The translations under genes and the position numbers were made by a program. A DNA stretch of 33,653 nucleotides from JACDER01 sp036394915 (GTDB lineage Bacteria > Actinomycetota > Thermoleophilia > Gaiellales > Gaiellaceae). The DNA lies in contig DASWEE010000117.1 in assembly GCA_036394915.1 (NCBI GenBank), forward strand, positions 1 to 33,653, written 5' to 3'. The stretch's first letter is position 1, and each line of letters begins with the position of its first letter. Shown here piece by piece: positions 1 to 7,452 of the stretch. The notes below the pieces were generated by a model that saw only the letters and a list, made by a program, of their open reading frames with translations, was not told where the DNA came from and ran no database searches.

Positions 1-228
1 CGGGCTCGCCAGGTTGACGAGGTAGAGCGCGTGGCAGACGACCTCGTGGATTCCCGCCTCGGCTCGGCGCTCCTTGAAGCGCTCGAAGTTCTTCGGGTCG
101 TGGTTCGTCGGGCGCCACGTTCTCGGGCTCTGGGTGAAGACCTGGACGGACTCGCCGCCGATCGCCTCGATCCGGTCGATCGCCGTGTGGATCCCGCCGG
201 ACGACGAGACGTGCGCGCCGAGATGCAT
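1..228 (-). CDS. nfo: Endonuclease IV (AP endonuclease), N-terminal part
   Basis: The reverse strand reads MHLGAHVSSSGGIHTAIDRI, then a GGESVQVFTQSPRTW stretch and VVCHALYLVNLASP before the window edge. These are the opening strands of the TIM-barrel endonuclease IV (Nfo/AP endonuclease 2) family, including the LGAHVS-GG opening and the QVFTQSPR strand. The family cleaves DNA 5' to abasic sites using a three-zinc centre and acts in base-excision repair. Only about 76 residues are present, so most metal ligands lie outside the window. The ATG is 9 bases after the stop of the HNH gene on the same strand, so the two are probably co-transcribed. Family call is confident; activity cannot be judged from this part. 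Confidence 0.85.
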   Translation of the reverse strand, partial: MHLGAHVSSSGGIHTAIDRIEAIGGESVQVFTQSPRTWRPTNHDPKNFERFKERRAEAGIHEVVCHALYLVNLASP

Positions 229-237
229 GCGGCGAGC

Positions 238-1511
238 TTACGTTTTGCCTGCGATCTGGATGAGAGCGTCGACCGCGTAGCTGAGATCCATCCGCTCGCC
301 GATGCCGCTCAGACACGTCTCCGGGTCGATCGAGAGGCCGCAGTGCTGGTTTCGCTCGAGTAATCCGTCCACGAATCCCTGTCGTGGTCTCGGCACCGCC
401 GAGATCGGCGCGCCGCGCGGATCCATGAAGCGAAGCCGGCCGCGCGGCAGGCTCGCGATCGAGTAGCCGCCCTCGTGTACGAGCCGGTGATGGCGGCGGC
501 AGAGCAGAACGAGGTTGTCGATGCGCGTCTCACCTCCATGCGACCAGTGGCGAACGTGATGCGCGTCGACGAAGCGGAGGTTCTCGCAACCGGGGAAGCG
601 GCAGCCGCGGTCGCGGCTCTGAAGGGCGCGGCGTAAGGCGGGCGGGATCGTGCGCGTCCTCCGCCCGACCGTGAGCGCTTCACCGTCGCGCTCGACGATT
701 CGCACCAGGGAGGAGTCGCAGGACAGCCTCCTCGCCGTCTCAGGTGCGACCGCAGGTCCGTCATCGAGCTCGCAGCCCCGGTCGGCCTCGCCCGCGAGCG
801 CCGCGGCGTCGACGTGGACGACGACCTGGTAGCGCTCTCCGCCGGTCCGGCTCGCATCCCCGCGTGCGAGCGAAGCGTCGGCCACCGCCACGAGCGCCTC
901 GGCGTTTGTCGGCATCCGCGGTTCCGCGGAACCGCGGTCCGAGAGGCCGTTGCGCGCCGCTTCGAGCGCGCGCAGGAAGAGCGCACCGTCCTCGGGAGCG
1001 AGCCGGGCGTTGAGGACGAGCGTGCCGTCCTCGTCCCAGTAGTGGTCGAGATAGGCGTTCTCGTGCCCCTCGTTCGCCTCGTTGGCACTGACGTGGCGGT
1101 AGGCGCGCACGGCGCGCTCGAGCTGGGACGCGGTCATGCAGCGCGCGAGCTCGAGCAGCTCTTCCTCCGAGCCCTCGTCCGCCACCCTCGTCAGCGCCCT
1201 CACCTTCGCGTACGAGAGCTCGCCGCGCGAGAAGGCCGCGCGGATCATCGGAAGCTCGGCGAGCCGCCGTGCGACCCGGACGTGCTCGCGGCCGCACGCG
1301 GAGTGAGCGCGCAACGCCAGGCGATCCACTCGGCGCAGGAGCGCAGGCCCGGCTCCGCCCAGCCCTCGCGGCGATCGAGCTCGGCCACCAGCTCGAGCCA
1401 GCGGCAGGTACCTGCGTAGATGTGGGAGGCCAGCTCGGTCAGCTCGTCCTTCAGCTCGGGGAGGCCGAGGCTGCCGACTCCCGCACCGTTCTCATTCGTG
1501 GCAACAGGCAT
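238..1511 (-). pseudogene. DUF222/HNH endonuclease with a one-base frameshift
   Basis: Two reverse-strand frames together make one DUF222-HNH protein. The first runs from ATG 1511 and reads ELASHIYAGTCRWLELVAEL then SCAEWIAWRCALTPRAA, the family's N-terminal helices. The second continues REHVRVARRLAELPMIRAAF to the stop at 238. They join near 1288-1296, where restoring one base (for instance one more C in the GGCC run) gives a protein of about 424 residues, a normal family length. The C-terminal part keeps the HNH site (CRFPGCENLRFVDAHHVRHW, then NLVLLCRRHHRLVHEGG). DUF222/HNH genes are abundant in actinobacteria and often repeat-like; their role is unsettled. Either this is a real loss-of-frame mutation or a sequencing error. 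It is followed at 9 bases by nfo. Confidence 0.8.
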
Positions 1512-1529
1512 GTTGGCAGACTAGCCAAC
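1512..1529 (-). promoter_or_regulatory. Palindrome flanking the -10 box of the HNH gene
   Basis: Read on the reverse strand the bases are GTTGGC TAGTCT GCCAAC, directly followed by the ATG at 1511. TAGTCT fits an actinobacterial -10 hexamer, and its distance to ATG (6 bases) predicts a leaderless transcript. The perfect 6-base inverted arms enclose exactly the hexamer, as expected of an operator that blocks polymerase. The regulator is unknown. Confidence 0.5.
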
Positions 1530-1566
1530 GCATCGGACGGCAATGTGGCCTCGATGAACTCAAACT

Positions 1567-1583
1567 GATATCATCGCGATATC
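1567..1583 (+). promoter_or_regulatory. Twin GATATC sites and -10 box of the ribbon-helix-helix gene
   Basis: Two GATATC palindromes (1567-1572 and 1578-1583) are separated by 5 bases. The hexamer TATCAT (1569-1574, five of six matches to TATAAT) overlaps the first, and 6 bases later lies the proposed first codon at 1581 inside the second. Ribbon-helix-helix proteins usually bind short repeated palindromes and repress themselves, so this may be an autoregulatory operator (inference). Confidence 0.4.
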
Positions 1584-1901
1584 GCACCTAAGACCGAGAA
1601 GACCGAGCAGATCCCGTTCCGAGCACCGGCCGAGCTGATGCAGCTTCTACGCGACTGTGCGGCCCGTTACGGGCGGAGCGTCGCCGAGGAGTTGCGCATC
1701 GCCGTCGAGTTGCACGTGACCACTTCGGCCGTTCAGGAGTTGGCGCGACCCCAGGTCCGCGCTCGACTCGGTCAGGACGTCGAGAGGGCCGACGACGAGA
1801 TGCGGGACTATCTGCGAGCCCTCGCTGAGAGGGCGTACGGCTGGCGGCCGAAGGGATTGCTCGAGAGCCTGCTCTGGCTCAATGAGCGCGTCAAGCCTTG
1901 A
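1581..1901 (+). CDS. Ribbon-helix-helix (Arc-type) DNA-binding protein, probable ATC start
   Basis: The frame reads (I)APKTEKTEQIPFRAPAEL then MQLLRDCAARYGRSVAEELR and continues to the stop at 1901. The IPFRAPAELMQLLRDCAARYGRSVAEELRI stretch looks like the strand, helix A and helix B of an Arc/MetJ-type fold, with a ~55-residue charged helical tail. The first ATG (1638) would delete the DNA-binding strand, and no ATG, GTG or TTG occurs upstream in frame before a stop at 1566. The codon at 1581 is ATC, six bases after a good -10 box, which is the spacing seen at other genes here; it may be a near-cognate start or a mutated ATG. The stop overlaps the start of the following ATPase gene (TGATG), so the two are coupled. 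No toxin partner is visible. Confidence 0.6.
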   Translation: MAPKTEKTEQIPFRAPAELMQLLRDCAARYGRSVAEELRIAVELHVTTSAVQELARPQVRARLGQDVERADDEMRDYLRALAERAYGWRPKGLLESLLWLNERVKP

Positions 1902-2740
1902 TGAGAGCGTGGCACCCAGCGCGGTTGTCGCAAGCGGTCGCGCTTCCGTCACCCGCCCGCTTCGTCGTCGCCGTCGCCTCCGGCAAGGGCGGGGTCGGCA
2001 AGTCGACGATCAGCCTCAATCTGGCGGTGGCACTCGCCGAGAAGGGCCATCGCGTCGGTCTGCTCGATGCGGATTTCTACGGTCCAGACATCCCGCTCAT
2101 GGTCGGGGTGGCGAAGTCGAAGCTGCTGAAGCAATGGGCGCTCTGGCGCCATCAGGAGCTTGGCGAGGTGCGCCTCGAGCCGCTCGAGCGCGACGGGATC
2201 AAGATCATGTCCGTCGGTTTGATGCTCGCCGAGCAGCAGGCGCTGTCCTGGCCGGCGGAGATGGTCGAGCTCGTCGGACGGCAGTTCCTGACCGCCGTCG
2301 ACTGGGGCGAGCTCGACTACCTGCTGATCGATATGCCGCCCGGCACGGGGGACATCCAGCAGCAACTTCTCGCCTTGCTTCCCGTGATGGCGGCGCTGGT
2401 GGTCGTCACACCCCAGGATCTCGCCCATCTCGACGCCAAGCGCGCCCTCGAGCTCCTGCGAGACGGCGAGATCCGCATCCTTGGCGGTGTCGAGAACATG
2501 GCATCGCTCGATTGTCCGCACTGCGCGGGCAAGATCGCACTCTTCCCGGCGGTCCGCCCGGAGCGCTCAATCTGGGCGCAAGGAGTGGAGAGGCTCGGTG
2601 TCTTGCCATTTGATCCACCGATCGCTCACGCGGGCGAGAGCGGACGGCCGATCGTGGCCGCCGCGCCGGAGAGCGCGGGGGCGGACGCATTCCGGCGTCT
2701 GGCCGACGTCGTCATCTCAAAGCTCCAGGCCGCTTGCTAG
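1901..2740 (+). CDS. Mrp/NBP35-family P-loop ATPase (iron-sulfur carrier type)
   Basis: About 279 residues. FVVAVASGKGGVGKSTISLNL carries the deviant Walker A motif GKGGVGKS, followed by GLLDADFYGPDIP (switch I) and LLIDMPPGTGDIQQQ (Walker B region), all typical of Mrp/ApbC/NBP35 ATPases. A late NMASLDCPHC segment supplies the CxxC pair that binds a bridging Fe-S cluster in this family. The N-terminal MIP18/DUF59 domain common in bacterial Mrp is absent, and YGPDIP is followed by an unusual insertion (KLLKQWALWRHQ). Family members carry Fe-S clusters to apo-proteins in the cytosol; the client here is unknown. The gene overlaps the ribbon-helix-helix gene by one base. A TTG three bases earlier (1898) is an alternative start. 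Confidence 0.85.
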   Translation: MRAWHPARLSQAVALPSPARFVVAVASGKGGVGKSTISLNLAVALAEKGHRVGLLDADFYGPDIPLMVGVAKSKLLKQWALWRHQELGEVRLEPLERDGIKIMSVGLMLAEQQALSWPAEMVELVGRQFLTAVDWGELDYLLIDMPPGTGDIQQQLLALLPVMAALVVVTPQDLAHLDAKRALELLRDGEIRILGGVENMASLDCPHCAGKIALFPAVRPERSIWAQGVERLGVLPFDPPIAHAGESGRPIVAAAPESAGADAFRRLADVVISKLQAAC

Positions 2741-2790
2741 CGCGGACAGCGACGAAATCCGGCGGCAACGGCCGCAGCGCGGCTCGCCAC

Positions 2791-2796
2791 TAGCAT
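2791..2796 (+). promoter_or_regulatory. -10 box of gltX
   Basis: TAGCAT lies 8 bases before the gltX ATG, the spacing that recurs in this window and predicts a nearly leaderless mRNA. No good -35 box is visible. Confidence 0.4.
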
Positions 2797-2804
2797 TGAT
2801 CGGC

Positions 2805-4058
2805 ATGAGCGTTCGCGTGCGCATGGCGCCGAGCCCGACCGGGTTCCTCCACATCGGAGGCGTGCGGACCTTCCTCTTCAACTGGCTGTTCGCGCGCGGG
2901 CAGGGCGGCGAATGCCTGCTGCGAATCGAGAACACCGACACCAGCCGCGAGGTGGCGGAGTCGGTCGAGCAGATCCAGCGCTCGCTGCGCTGGCTCGGCA
3001 TCGACTGGGACGGCTCGATCACGTTCCAGCTCGACCGGATGGAGCGCTGCCAGGAGGAGGCCCGAAGGCTCGCCGCCGAGGGGAACGCGTACGAGGACGA
3101 AGGCGCGATCCGGTTTCGGATGCCCGACGAAGGGGTGACGGCCTGGGACGACGCCGTCAAGGGCAGGATCGAGTTCCAGAACGCGCAGCTCTCCGATCTC
3201 GTCATCGTCCGGTCGGACGGACGCCCCACGTACAACTTCGCCTCGCCGGTCGAGGACTGGCTGGACGGGATCACGCACGTCGTCCGCGGCGACGACCACG
3301 TCTCGAACACGCCGTCGCAGATCAACATCCTGCGCGCGCTCGGCGCCGAGCCTCCGGTCTACGCGCATGCGCCGAGCCTGCTCGGCCCCGACGGGCGCAA
3401 GCTCTCGAAGCGACACGGCGCCCAGTCCCTGGACGAGTTCCGCGAGGCCGGTTACCTGCCCGAGGCGCTGATGAACTTCCTCGCCCTGCTCGGCTGGAGC
3501 TACGACGACAAGACGACGATCATGTCCCGGGATGAGCTGATCGAGCGCTTCTCGTTCGAGCGGGTGCAGACGAGCCCGGCCACCTTCGACTACCAGAAGC
3601 TCGAGTGGATGAACGGCGTCTACATCCGCTCGCTGCCGGTCGAGGAATTCGCGCAGCGCCTGGTCGGCTACCTGCGCGAGCAGGGCTACGACTGGGACGA
3701 GGAGCTCGTCCACCGGGCAGCGCCGATCGTGCAGGAGAAGATCTCGACGCTTGGCCAATTCCCCTCGTTCGCCGGCTTCCTGTTCCAGGACGTCGAGCCG
3801 GATCCGGCTCTGCTCGACGGGCAGATCCTGGCCGAGGCAGCCGCCGAGCTCGAGCGCGTCGAGCCGTTCTCGGCCGAGCAGATCGAGCAAGCCCTGCGTT
3901 CGCTTGCGGAGCGGCTCGAGCTCTCGCCGCGGAAGGCGTTTCAGCCGATCCGCGTCGCCGTTACCGGCTCCAAGGTCTCGCCGGGCCTGTTCGAGAGCCT
4001 CGAGCTGCTCGGCAAGGATCGCTCGCTCGAGCGAATCCGCAGCGCGGCCGCCGCTTAG
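2805..4058 (+). CDS. gltX: Glutamyl-tRNA synthetase, compact form
   Basis: Class I synthetase of 417 residues that charges tRNA-Glu. It has MAPSPTGFLHIGGVRTF with the HIGH-type motif at about residues 16-19, and GRKLSKRHGAQS (KMSKS-type) at 199-203, then the stem-contact region (KLEWMNGVYIR) and a helical anticodon-binding domain ending in TGSKVSPGLFESLELLGKDR. The distance between the two signatures is about 40 residues less than in the E. coli and T. thermophilus enzymes: the text passes from EGNAYEDEGAIRFRMPDEG straight on, without the usual CFCTPEEL...YDGRCR segment (zinc-binding in E. coli). The start chosen gives MSVRVRMAPSPTG; a longer upstream frame overlaps the ATPase gene and is spurious. 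No glnS is seen, so it may also mischarge tRNA-Gln for the amidotransferase route (inference). A tRNA-Glu gene lies 2 kb downstream. Confidence 0.95.
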   Translation: MSVRVRMAPSPTGFLHIGGVRTFLFNWLFARGQGGECLLRIENTDTSREVAESVEQIQRSLRWLGIDWDGSITFQLDRMERCQEEARRLAAEGNAYEDEGAIRFRMPDEGVTAWDDAVKGRIEFQNAQLSDLVIVRSDGRPTYNFASPVEDWLDGITHVVRGDDHVSNTPSQINILRALGAEPPVYAHAPSLLGPDGRKLSKRHGAQSLDEFREAGYLPEALMNFLALLGWSYDDKTTIMSRDELIERFSFERVQTSPATFDYQKLEWMNGVYIRSLPVEEFAQRLVGYLREQGYDWDEELVHRAAPIVQEKISTLGQFPSFAGFLFQDVEPDPALLDGQILAEAAAELERVEPFSAEQIEQALRSLAERLELSPRKAFQPIRVAVTGSKVSPGLFESLELLGKDRSLERIRSAAAA

Positions 4059-4087
4059 CTCCTGCGAAAAGTGGGCATAAGCAAGGA

Positions 4088-4462
4088 ATGGAGTCGGGCG
4101 TCAGGACCGTCCTCGTCGTCGAGGACGACCGCTCGATGCGCCTGCTCTTCCGCGTGAACCTCGAGCTCGAGGGCTACCGCGTCCTCGAGGGTGCGACCAT
4201 CCCTGATGCCCGCCGCCTGCTCGACTCCGAGCAGATCGATTTCGTCGTGCTCGACGTCCACGTCGGAGGAGATTCGGGGTACGACCTGATCGACGCGATT
4301 CGAGACCGGCACCGGCAGGCTCCGATCGCGCTGATCACGGGCTCGGCCGAGATCGGGGCCGAGGAGCGTGCGCGCGTCGACGCGGTCCTGCCGAAGCCGT
4401 TCGCCCTCGAGGACCTGATCGCGGCGATCGGCCGCCTCACCGGATCGGCCGCGAGCTCCTGA
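4088..4462 (+). CDS. Stand-alone response-regulator receiver domain protein
   Basis: A 124-residue CheY-like protein. TVLVVEDDRSMRLLF supplies the acidic pair, FVVLDVHVGGDSGYDL the phospho-acceptor aspartate in the third strand, ALITGSAE the switch Thr/Ser and AVLPKPFALEDL the invariant lysine. There is no output domain, so it should signal by protein contact after phosphorylation. AAGGA lies a few bases before the ATG and serves as ribosome-binding site. It starts 29 bases after gltX and may be read through from it. No histidine kinase is in the window. Confidence 0.9.
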   Translation: MESGVRTVLVVEDDRSMRLLFRVNLELEGYRVLEGATIPDARRLLDSEQIDFVVLDVHVGGDSGYDLIDAIRDRHRQAPIALITGSAEIGAEERARVDAVLPKPFALEDLIAAIGRLTGSAASS

Positions 4463-4473
4463 ACTCCGTCCTG

Positions 4474-4479
4474 TAGATT
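4474..4479 (+). promoter_or_regulatory. -10 box of the M3-like peptidase gene
   Basis: TAGATT, then 6 bases, then GTG. This supports the GTG at 4486 as the start of a leaderless mRNA. Confidence 0.4.
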
Positions 4480-4485
4480 CGCGCC

Positions 4486-5994
4486 GTGCCGGTCGCCACC
4501 GTCCGCACCCCTGCGGAGTATGAAACGCGCCTCCAACGCTATCTATTCGAGCGCTCCGAGGAGTCGCGGGCGGTCCGCGTGGGGGAGAAGGAGACCTCCG
4601 AGCAAGCGAAGATCGTCGCCCGTTTTGCGGATCTCTTCTCCCGCGCGCAGCTCGATGCGCTTCGAGAGGCCGAGCAGGCGTCCGATCCGGACGAGCGCGA
4701 GCGGCTCTACCGCCTGCGCAAGACCTGTGAGGGCGGGATCGTGGCCGCGGAGCTTGCCGAGCAATCCGACGAGCTCGAGAATGCGCTGCTCGCTGCCCGG
4801 GTCCCGTTCGAGGACGAAGAGCTGCCGCTTCGCACCGCCCAGGCACGGCTGGCGGTGATCGCGGACTATCGCGAGCGCGAGGAGCTCGGGACGCTGCAGG
4901 CCGACGTGTCCGCCGGGTTCAACGGCGACCGGCTGGACTTGCTCCGCGCCCGCGAGGAGCTCGAGGCCGACGTCTCAGGCGAGGCCGACCCGGTCGCGCG
5001 CAGCGAGGAGGAGAAGGGGATCGCTCTGCGCGAGGTGGCCGGCGTCCTCGAGCAGGCGAGCTCGGCGATCGAGACGGCGTACCTCCGGCTCCGCGAGCGT
5101 TGGTTCGAGAAGCTGCTCGGGCCGGAGCGAGAGCCGGTCCCGTCCTCGTTCCACATGGCCTACGTCCGGCGGCTGTCGCCGCTCGAGTCGACCTACTCGA
5201 AGGACCGCGCCGTCGAGGTCTGCCTCGACACCCTCGCGCAGCTCGGCTTTCTCCTCTCGGAAGAGCCGAACATCCGTCTCGACCTCGAGGACCGGCCGCA
5301 GAAGGCTCCGCGTGCCTGCGTGATCGCGTCCGACCCGCCGACGGTCGTTCACCTGATTACGCGCGCCCAGGGCGGGCTCCACGACTACCAGGCGCTCTTG
5401 CACGAGGCCGGCCACGCACTCCACTACGCGGGCTGCGACCCGGCGCTGCCGTACACGTTCAGAAAGCTCGCGCGCGATCATTCGCTGACGGAGATCTACT
5501 CGTACATCTGCGAGGCGATCTCGAAGGAGCCGGTCTGGCACGAACTCTATTTCGGGCTCTCCGCCGAACAGGCCGAGGAGAACGCCGAGGCGACGCGCCT
5601 GCTGGAGACGCTCCTGTTCCGCCGCTACGTCGCCAAGCTCCGCTTCGAGCTCGAGTTCTGGTCTCGCTTCCGCGAGGACGGCGGCACGCCCGGCGGCTAC
5701 TCCGAGCGGCTGCGCGAGGCGATCGGCGTTTCGTATCGAGCCGACAACTACCTGGCGGACACGGATGCCGACTTCTATTCGGCCGACTACCTGCGGGCGT
5801 GGATCCGCTGCGCCCAGCTCCACTCCCACCTTCTGAACGAGGTCGGAGAGGACTGGTGGCGGTCTCCACGGACGGGCGAGCTGCTTCGCGACCTGTTCCG
5901 GGAGGGGACGCGGCCGTCGAGCGAGGAGATCGCCGGGCGGCTCGGCTTCGACCCGCTGGACACGGCTCCGCTTGTCGCGGAGCTCGGCGCCTGA
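4486..5994 (+). CDS. M3-like zinc metallopeptidase (oligoendopeptidase type)
   Basis: A 502-residue, mainly helical protein. Residues 306-310 are HEAGH in the context LLHEAGHALHYAGC, the gluzincin zinc motif, followed 26 residues later by TEIYSYICEAI, which resembles the AE..S...E helix giving the third zinc ligand (E336) in thimet/PepF (M3) peptidases. The N-terminal 280 residues are charged, coiled-coil-like helices as in M3 enzymes. No signal peptide is seen, so a cytosolic oligopeptidase is likely. Overall similarity to classical PepF appears distant, and substrate cannot be predicted; M32 carboxypeptidases share the zinc motif but not the surrounding pattern. GTG start chosen because it is 6 bases after a -10 box and nothing better lies downstream. 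tRNA-Glu follows. Confidence 0.75.
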   Translation: MPVATVRTPAEYETRLQRYLFERSEESRAVRVGEKETSEQAKIVARFADLFSRAQLDALREAEQASDPDERERLYRLRKTCEGGIVAAELAEQSDELENALLAARVPFEDEELPLRTAQARLAVIADYREREELGTLQADVSAGFNGDRLDLLRAREELEADVSGEADPVARSEEEKGIALREVAGVLEQASSAIETAYLRLRERWFEKLLGPEREPVPSSFHMAYVRRLSPLESTYSKDRAVEVCLDTLAQLGFLLSEEPNIRLDLEDRPQKAPRACVIASDPPTVVHLITRAQGGLHDYQALLHEAGHALHYAGCDPALPYTFRKLARDHSLTEIYSYICEAISKEPVWHELYFGLSAEQAEENAEATRLLETLLFRRYVAKLRFELEFWSRFREDGGTPGGYSERLREAIGVSYRADNYLADTDADFYSADYLRAWIRCAQLHSHLLNEVGEDWWRSPRTGELLRDLFREGTRPSSEEIAGRLGFDPLDTAPLVAELGA

Positions 5995-6012
5995 AGCTCC
6001 GAAAGGGGTCGC

Positions 6013-6018
6013 TAGACT
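6013..6018 (+). promoter_or_regulatory. -10 box of tRNA-Glu
   Basis: TAGACT lies 9 bases before the tRNA 5' end, so transcription would start about 2-3 bases before the mature tRNA. The -35 region is poor. Confidence 0.4.
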
Positions 6019-6027
6019 TGCTCCGAC

Positions 6028-6100
6028 GGCGCATTCGTCTAGTGGCCTAGGACACCGCCCTCTCACGGCGGCGGCACGGGTTCGAATCCCGTATGCGCCT
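6028..6100 (+). tRNA. tRNA-Glu (anticodon CTC)
   Basis: Clover-leaf with acceptor stem GGCGCAT/ATGCGCC, anticodon stem CCGCC/GGCGG around the loop CTCTCAC (anticodon CTC, reads GAG), and T arm ACGGG-TTCGAAT-CCCGT. CCA is not encoded. It ends two bases before the stop of the converging HAAS-protein gene. Confidence 0.95.
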
Positions 6101-6102
6101 TT

Positions 6103-6837
6103 CTAGCCTCGCAAGAGGACCGATACGTCCGGCATCCGAATCACGAAGGACCGGGATCCCGTGGCGGTGAAGAGCCTCAGCGAGATTGAATCGGAGTTCG
6201 CAGGGATGCCGTCGAACGCAAATGCATTGTTGCGAGTCGAGACGGTTTCTCCGCCGGGACCCTGGACAGCTAAGACTGCGTCATCCACCAAGCCGACGAC
6301 GCTGATCGGGAGATCGCTGCTCTCCTGCGACGTCACGTAGATAGGCCCCTTCAGCAGTACCGAACGCGCCGTGCAGCCCCTGCCATTTCCGAGACGGTCA
6401 CTGATCACGTAGCAGATGGAGTCCGGCTCCCCGGACGACACCCACACTGTCCTCTCGCCGTCGGAAAGCACTCGGTGAAGGTTGGCTGGGTTTCGGTCGA
6501 GCGCCTTGATGTGTCCGTCACCAAGCAGTGCAGGCTGTCGCGGGGAACGCGTAACGGCCACGATTGCAAGGGCCAACCCGATTGCGAGGACGCCCACAAC
6601 AAGGCCCCCGAACGCGATTCTTCCAAGCTTCCACGATGCAGCCCGCTCCTCGAGAAACCGGCGCGCGACAAGCTGCGGCGTTCCTAGGTTGTCGACTGCG
6701 GCTTGCTCACTCATTTCCGCGGACGCCTCGACCAGGTGTGCCTCGATCTCGCGCAGAATTCGGCGCTTCGCCCGGCGACCAACGTCCAGCTCGCATTCGA
6801 GCTCGCTCAGGTAGGTCTCGATGAGCCGCCCTCTCAT
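6103..6837 (-). CDS. HAAS/DUF1700-like domain membrane protein
   Basis: A 244-residue protein. Residues 1-65 (YLSELECELDVGRRAKRRIL, then EIEAHLVEA and LGTPQLVARRF) match the HAAS-type helical domain that partners PadR regulators. One membrane helix follows at about 72-95 (FGGLVVGVLAIGLALAIVAV), then a ~150-residue extracytoplasmic domain with two cysteines and mostly beta character. The gene overlaps padR by 4 bases (ATGA), the standard PadR-HAAS arrangement, in which the membrane protein is thought to modulate or be controlled by the regulator. No recognisable function for the outer domain. Confidence 0.75.
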   Translation of the reverse strand: MRGRLIETYLSELECELDVGRRAKRRILREIEAHLVEASAEMSEQAAVDNLGTPQLVARRFLEERAASWKLGRIAFGGLVVGVLAIGLALAIVAVTRSPRQPALLGDGHIKALDRNPANLHRVLSDGERTVWVSSGEPDSICYVISDRLGNGRGCTARSVLLKGPIYVTSQESSDLPISVVGLVDDAVLAVQGPGGETVSTRNNAFAFDGIPANSDSISLRLFTATGSRSFVIRMPDVSVLLRG

Positions 6838-7157
6838 TGCCCGCCCTCCAAGACGACGTTGACACTTTCTGAGAACTCACGCCAGGCTTGCGACTCCTCT
6901 TCGAGCGTCCGCCGGCCCTTCCCGGTCAGCTCGTACATCCGCCTGCGTCTTCCACTTGCCGCGACCCAGCGACTCGCGAGGAGTCCAGCTCGCTCCAAGC
7001 GGTGCAAGGCCGGATACACGGTGCCCTCGGGAAGGTCAAAGCTTCCACAGCTCCGCCGGCGCAGTTCCTTGATCAAGGCATAGCCGTGGAGTGAGCCACC
7101 CTGTACACAAGCCAACAGCAAAAGATCCAGATGGCCCCTGAGCGTCTCTCCCTTCAT
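6834..7157 (-). CDS. PadR-family transcriptional regulator
   Basis: A 107-residue winged-helix protein: LRGHLDLLLLACVQGGSLHG and YALIKELRRRS, then PEGTVYPALHRLERAGLLAS (recognition helix), GRRRRMYELTGKGRRTLEEE (wing and dimer helix). This is the compact PadR-s2 layout. PadR proteins repress nearby genes and release DNA on ligand or stress. The downstream membrane protein overlaps it by 4 bases. Its own promoter lies directly upstream and has repeated CTTAG/CTAAG elements that could be its operator. Confidence 0.9.
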   Translation of the reverse strand: MKGETLRGHLDLLLLACVQGGSLHGYALIKELRRRSCGSFDLPEGTVYPALHRLERAGLLASRWVAASGRRRRMYELTGKGRRTLEEESQAWREFSESVNVVLEGGQ

Positions 7158-7165
7158 ACCTAGTC

Positions 7166-7194
7166 AGGTTATGCTTAGCGTACTTAGGTGTCAA
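7166..7194 (-). promoter_or_regulatory. Promoter of the padR operon
   Basis: Reverse strand: TTGACA (7194-7189), a 17-base spacer, TAACCT (7171-7166), then 8 bases to the ATG at 7157. It is the only full -35/-10 pair with ideal spacing in the window and implies an almost leaderless mRNA. The spacer holds CCTAAG and GCTAAGC, half-sites of a possible PadR operator. Confidence 0.65.
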
Positions 7195-7278
7195 GGCCGT
7201 GCGTGCGTGTTGTTTTTGGTCGTCTTGGGTAGGCGCCCATACATGCTTCGTCGGCTCTTCGGAAATCAGGAGCTCACG

Positions 7279-7452
7279 ATGGACGAGCTCGAGCGGAACG
7301 GCGACCCGCGTGGGGCCCTGCAGAGCAAGAAGTACCGCACCGCCGACCCGCGCGACCTCGTCGAGGACGAGGGCGTGACGATGGCCGGCCCAGGCGGCGC
7401 GCCGCGGGAAGACGAGTCGCCACAGGAGCGCCGCCGCCGCGACCGGGAATAG
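7279..7452 (+). CDS. Small highly charged hypothetical protein
   Basis: A 57-residue protein, MDELERNGDPRGALQSKKYR onwards, ending GGAPREDESPQERRRRDRE. It is rich in D, E, R and P and probably disordered. The start at 7279 is chosen because AGGAG stands 6 bases before it; an ATG at 7243 would add 12 residues. It stops exactly where the converging cyclodeaminase gene stops (7452/7453). No function recognised. Confidence 0.5.
   Translation: MDELERNGDPRGALQSKKYRTADPRDLVEDEGVTMAGPGGAPREDESPQERRRRDRE

Noticed and set aside
1898..2740. ParA-type plasmid or chromosome partition ATPase beside a DNA-binding protein
   Set aside because: YGPDIP, MPPGTGD and the late CPHC pair identify the Mrp/NBP35 branch; no ParB or parS-like repeats are seen.
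2481..2804. Extension of gltX into the ATPase gene
   Set aside because: GluRS begins at the MAPSPTG block; the extra 108 residues are an out-of-frame reading of the ATPase gene.
4975..6066. Long reverse frames over the peptidase gene
   Set aside because: Complementary to a gene with a clear HEAGH site; composition is that of an antisense shadow in GC-rich DNA.
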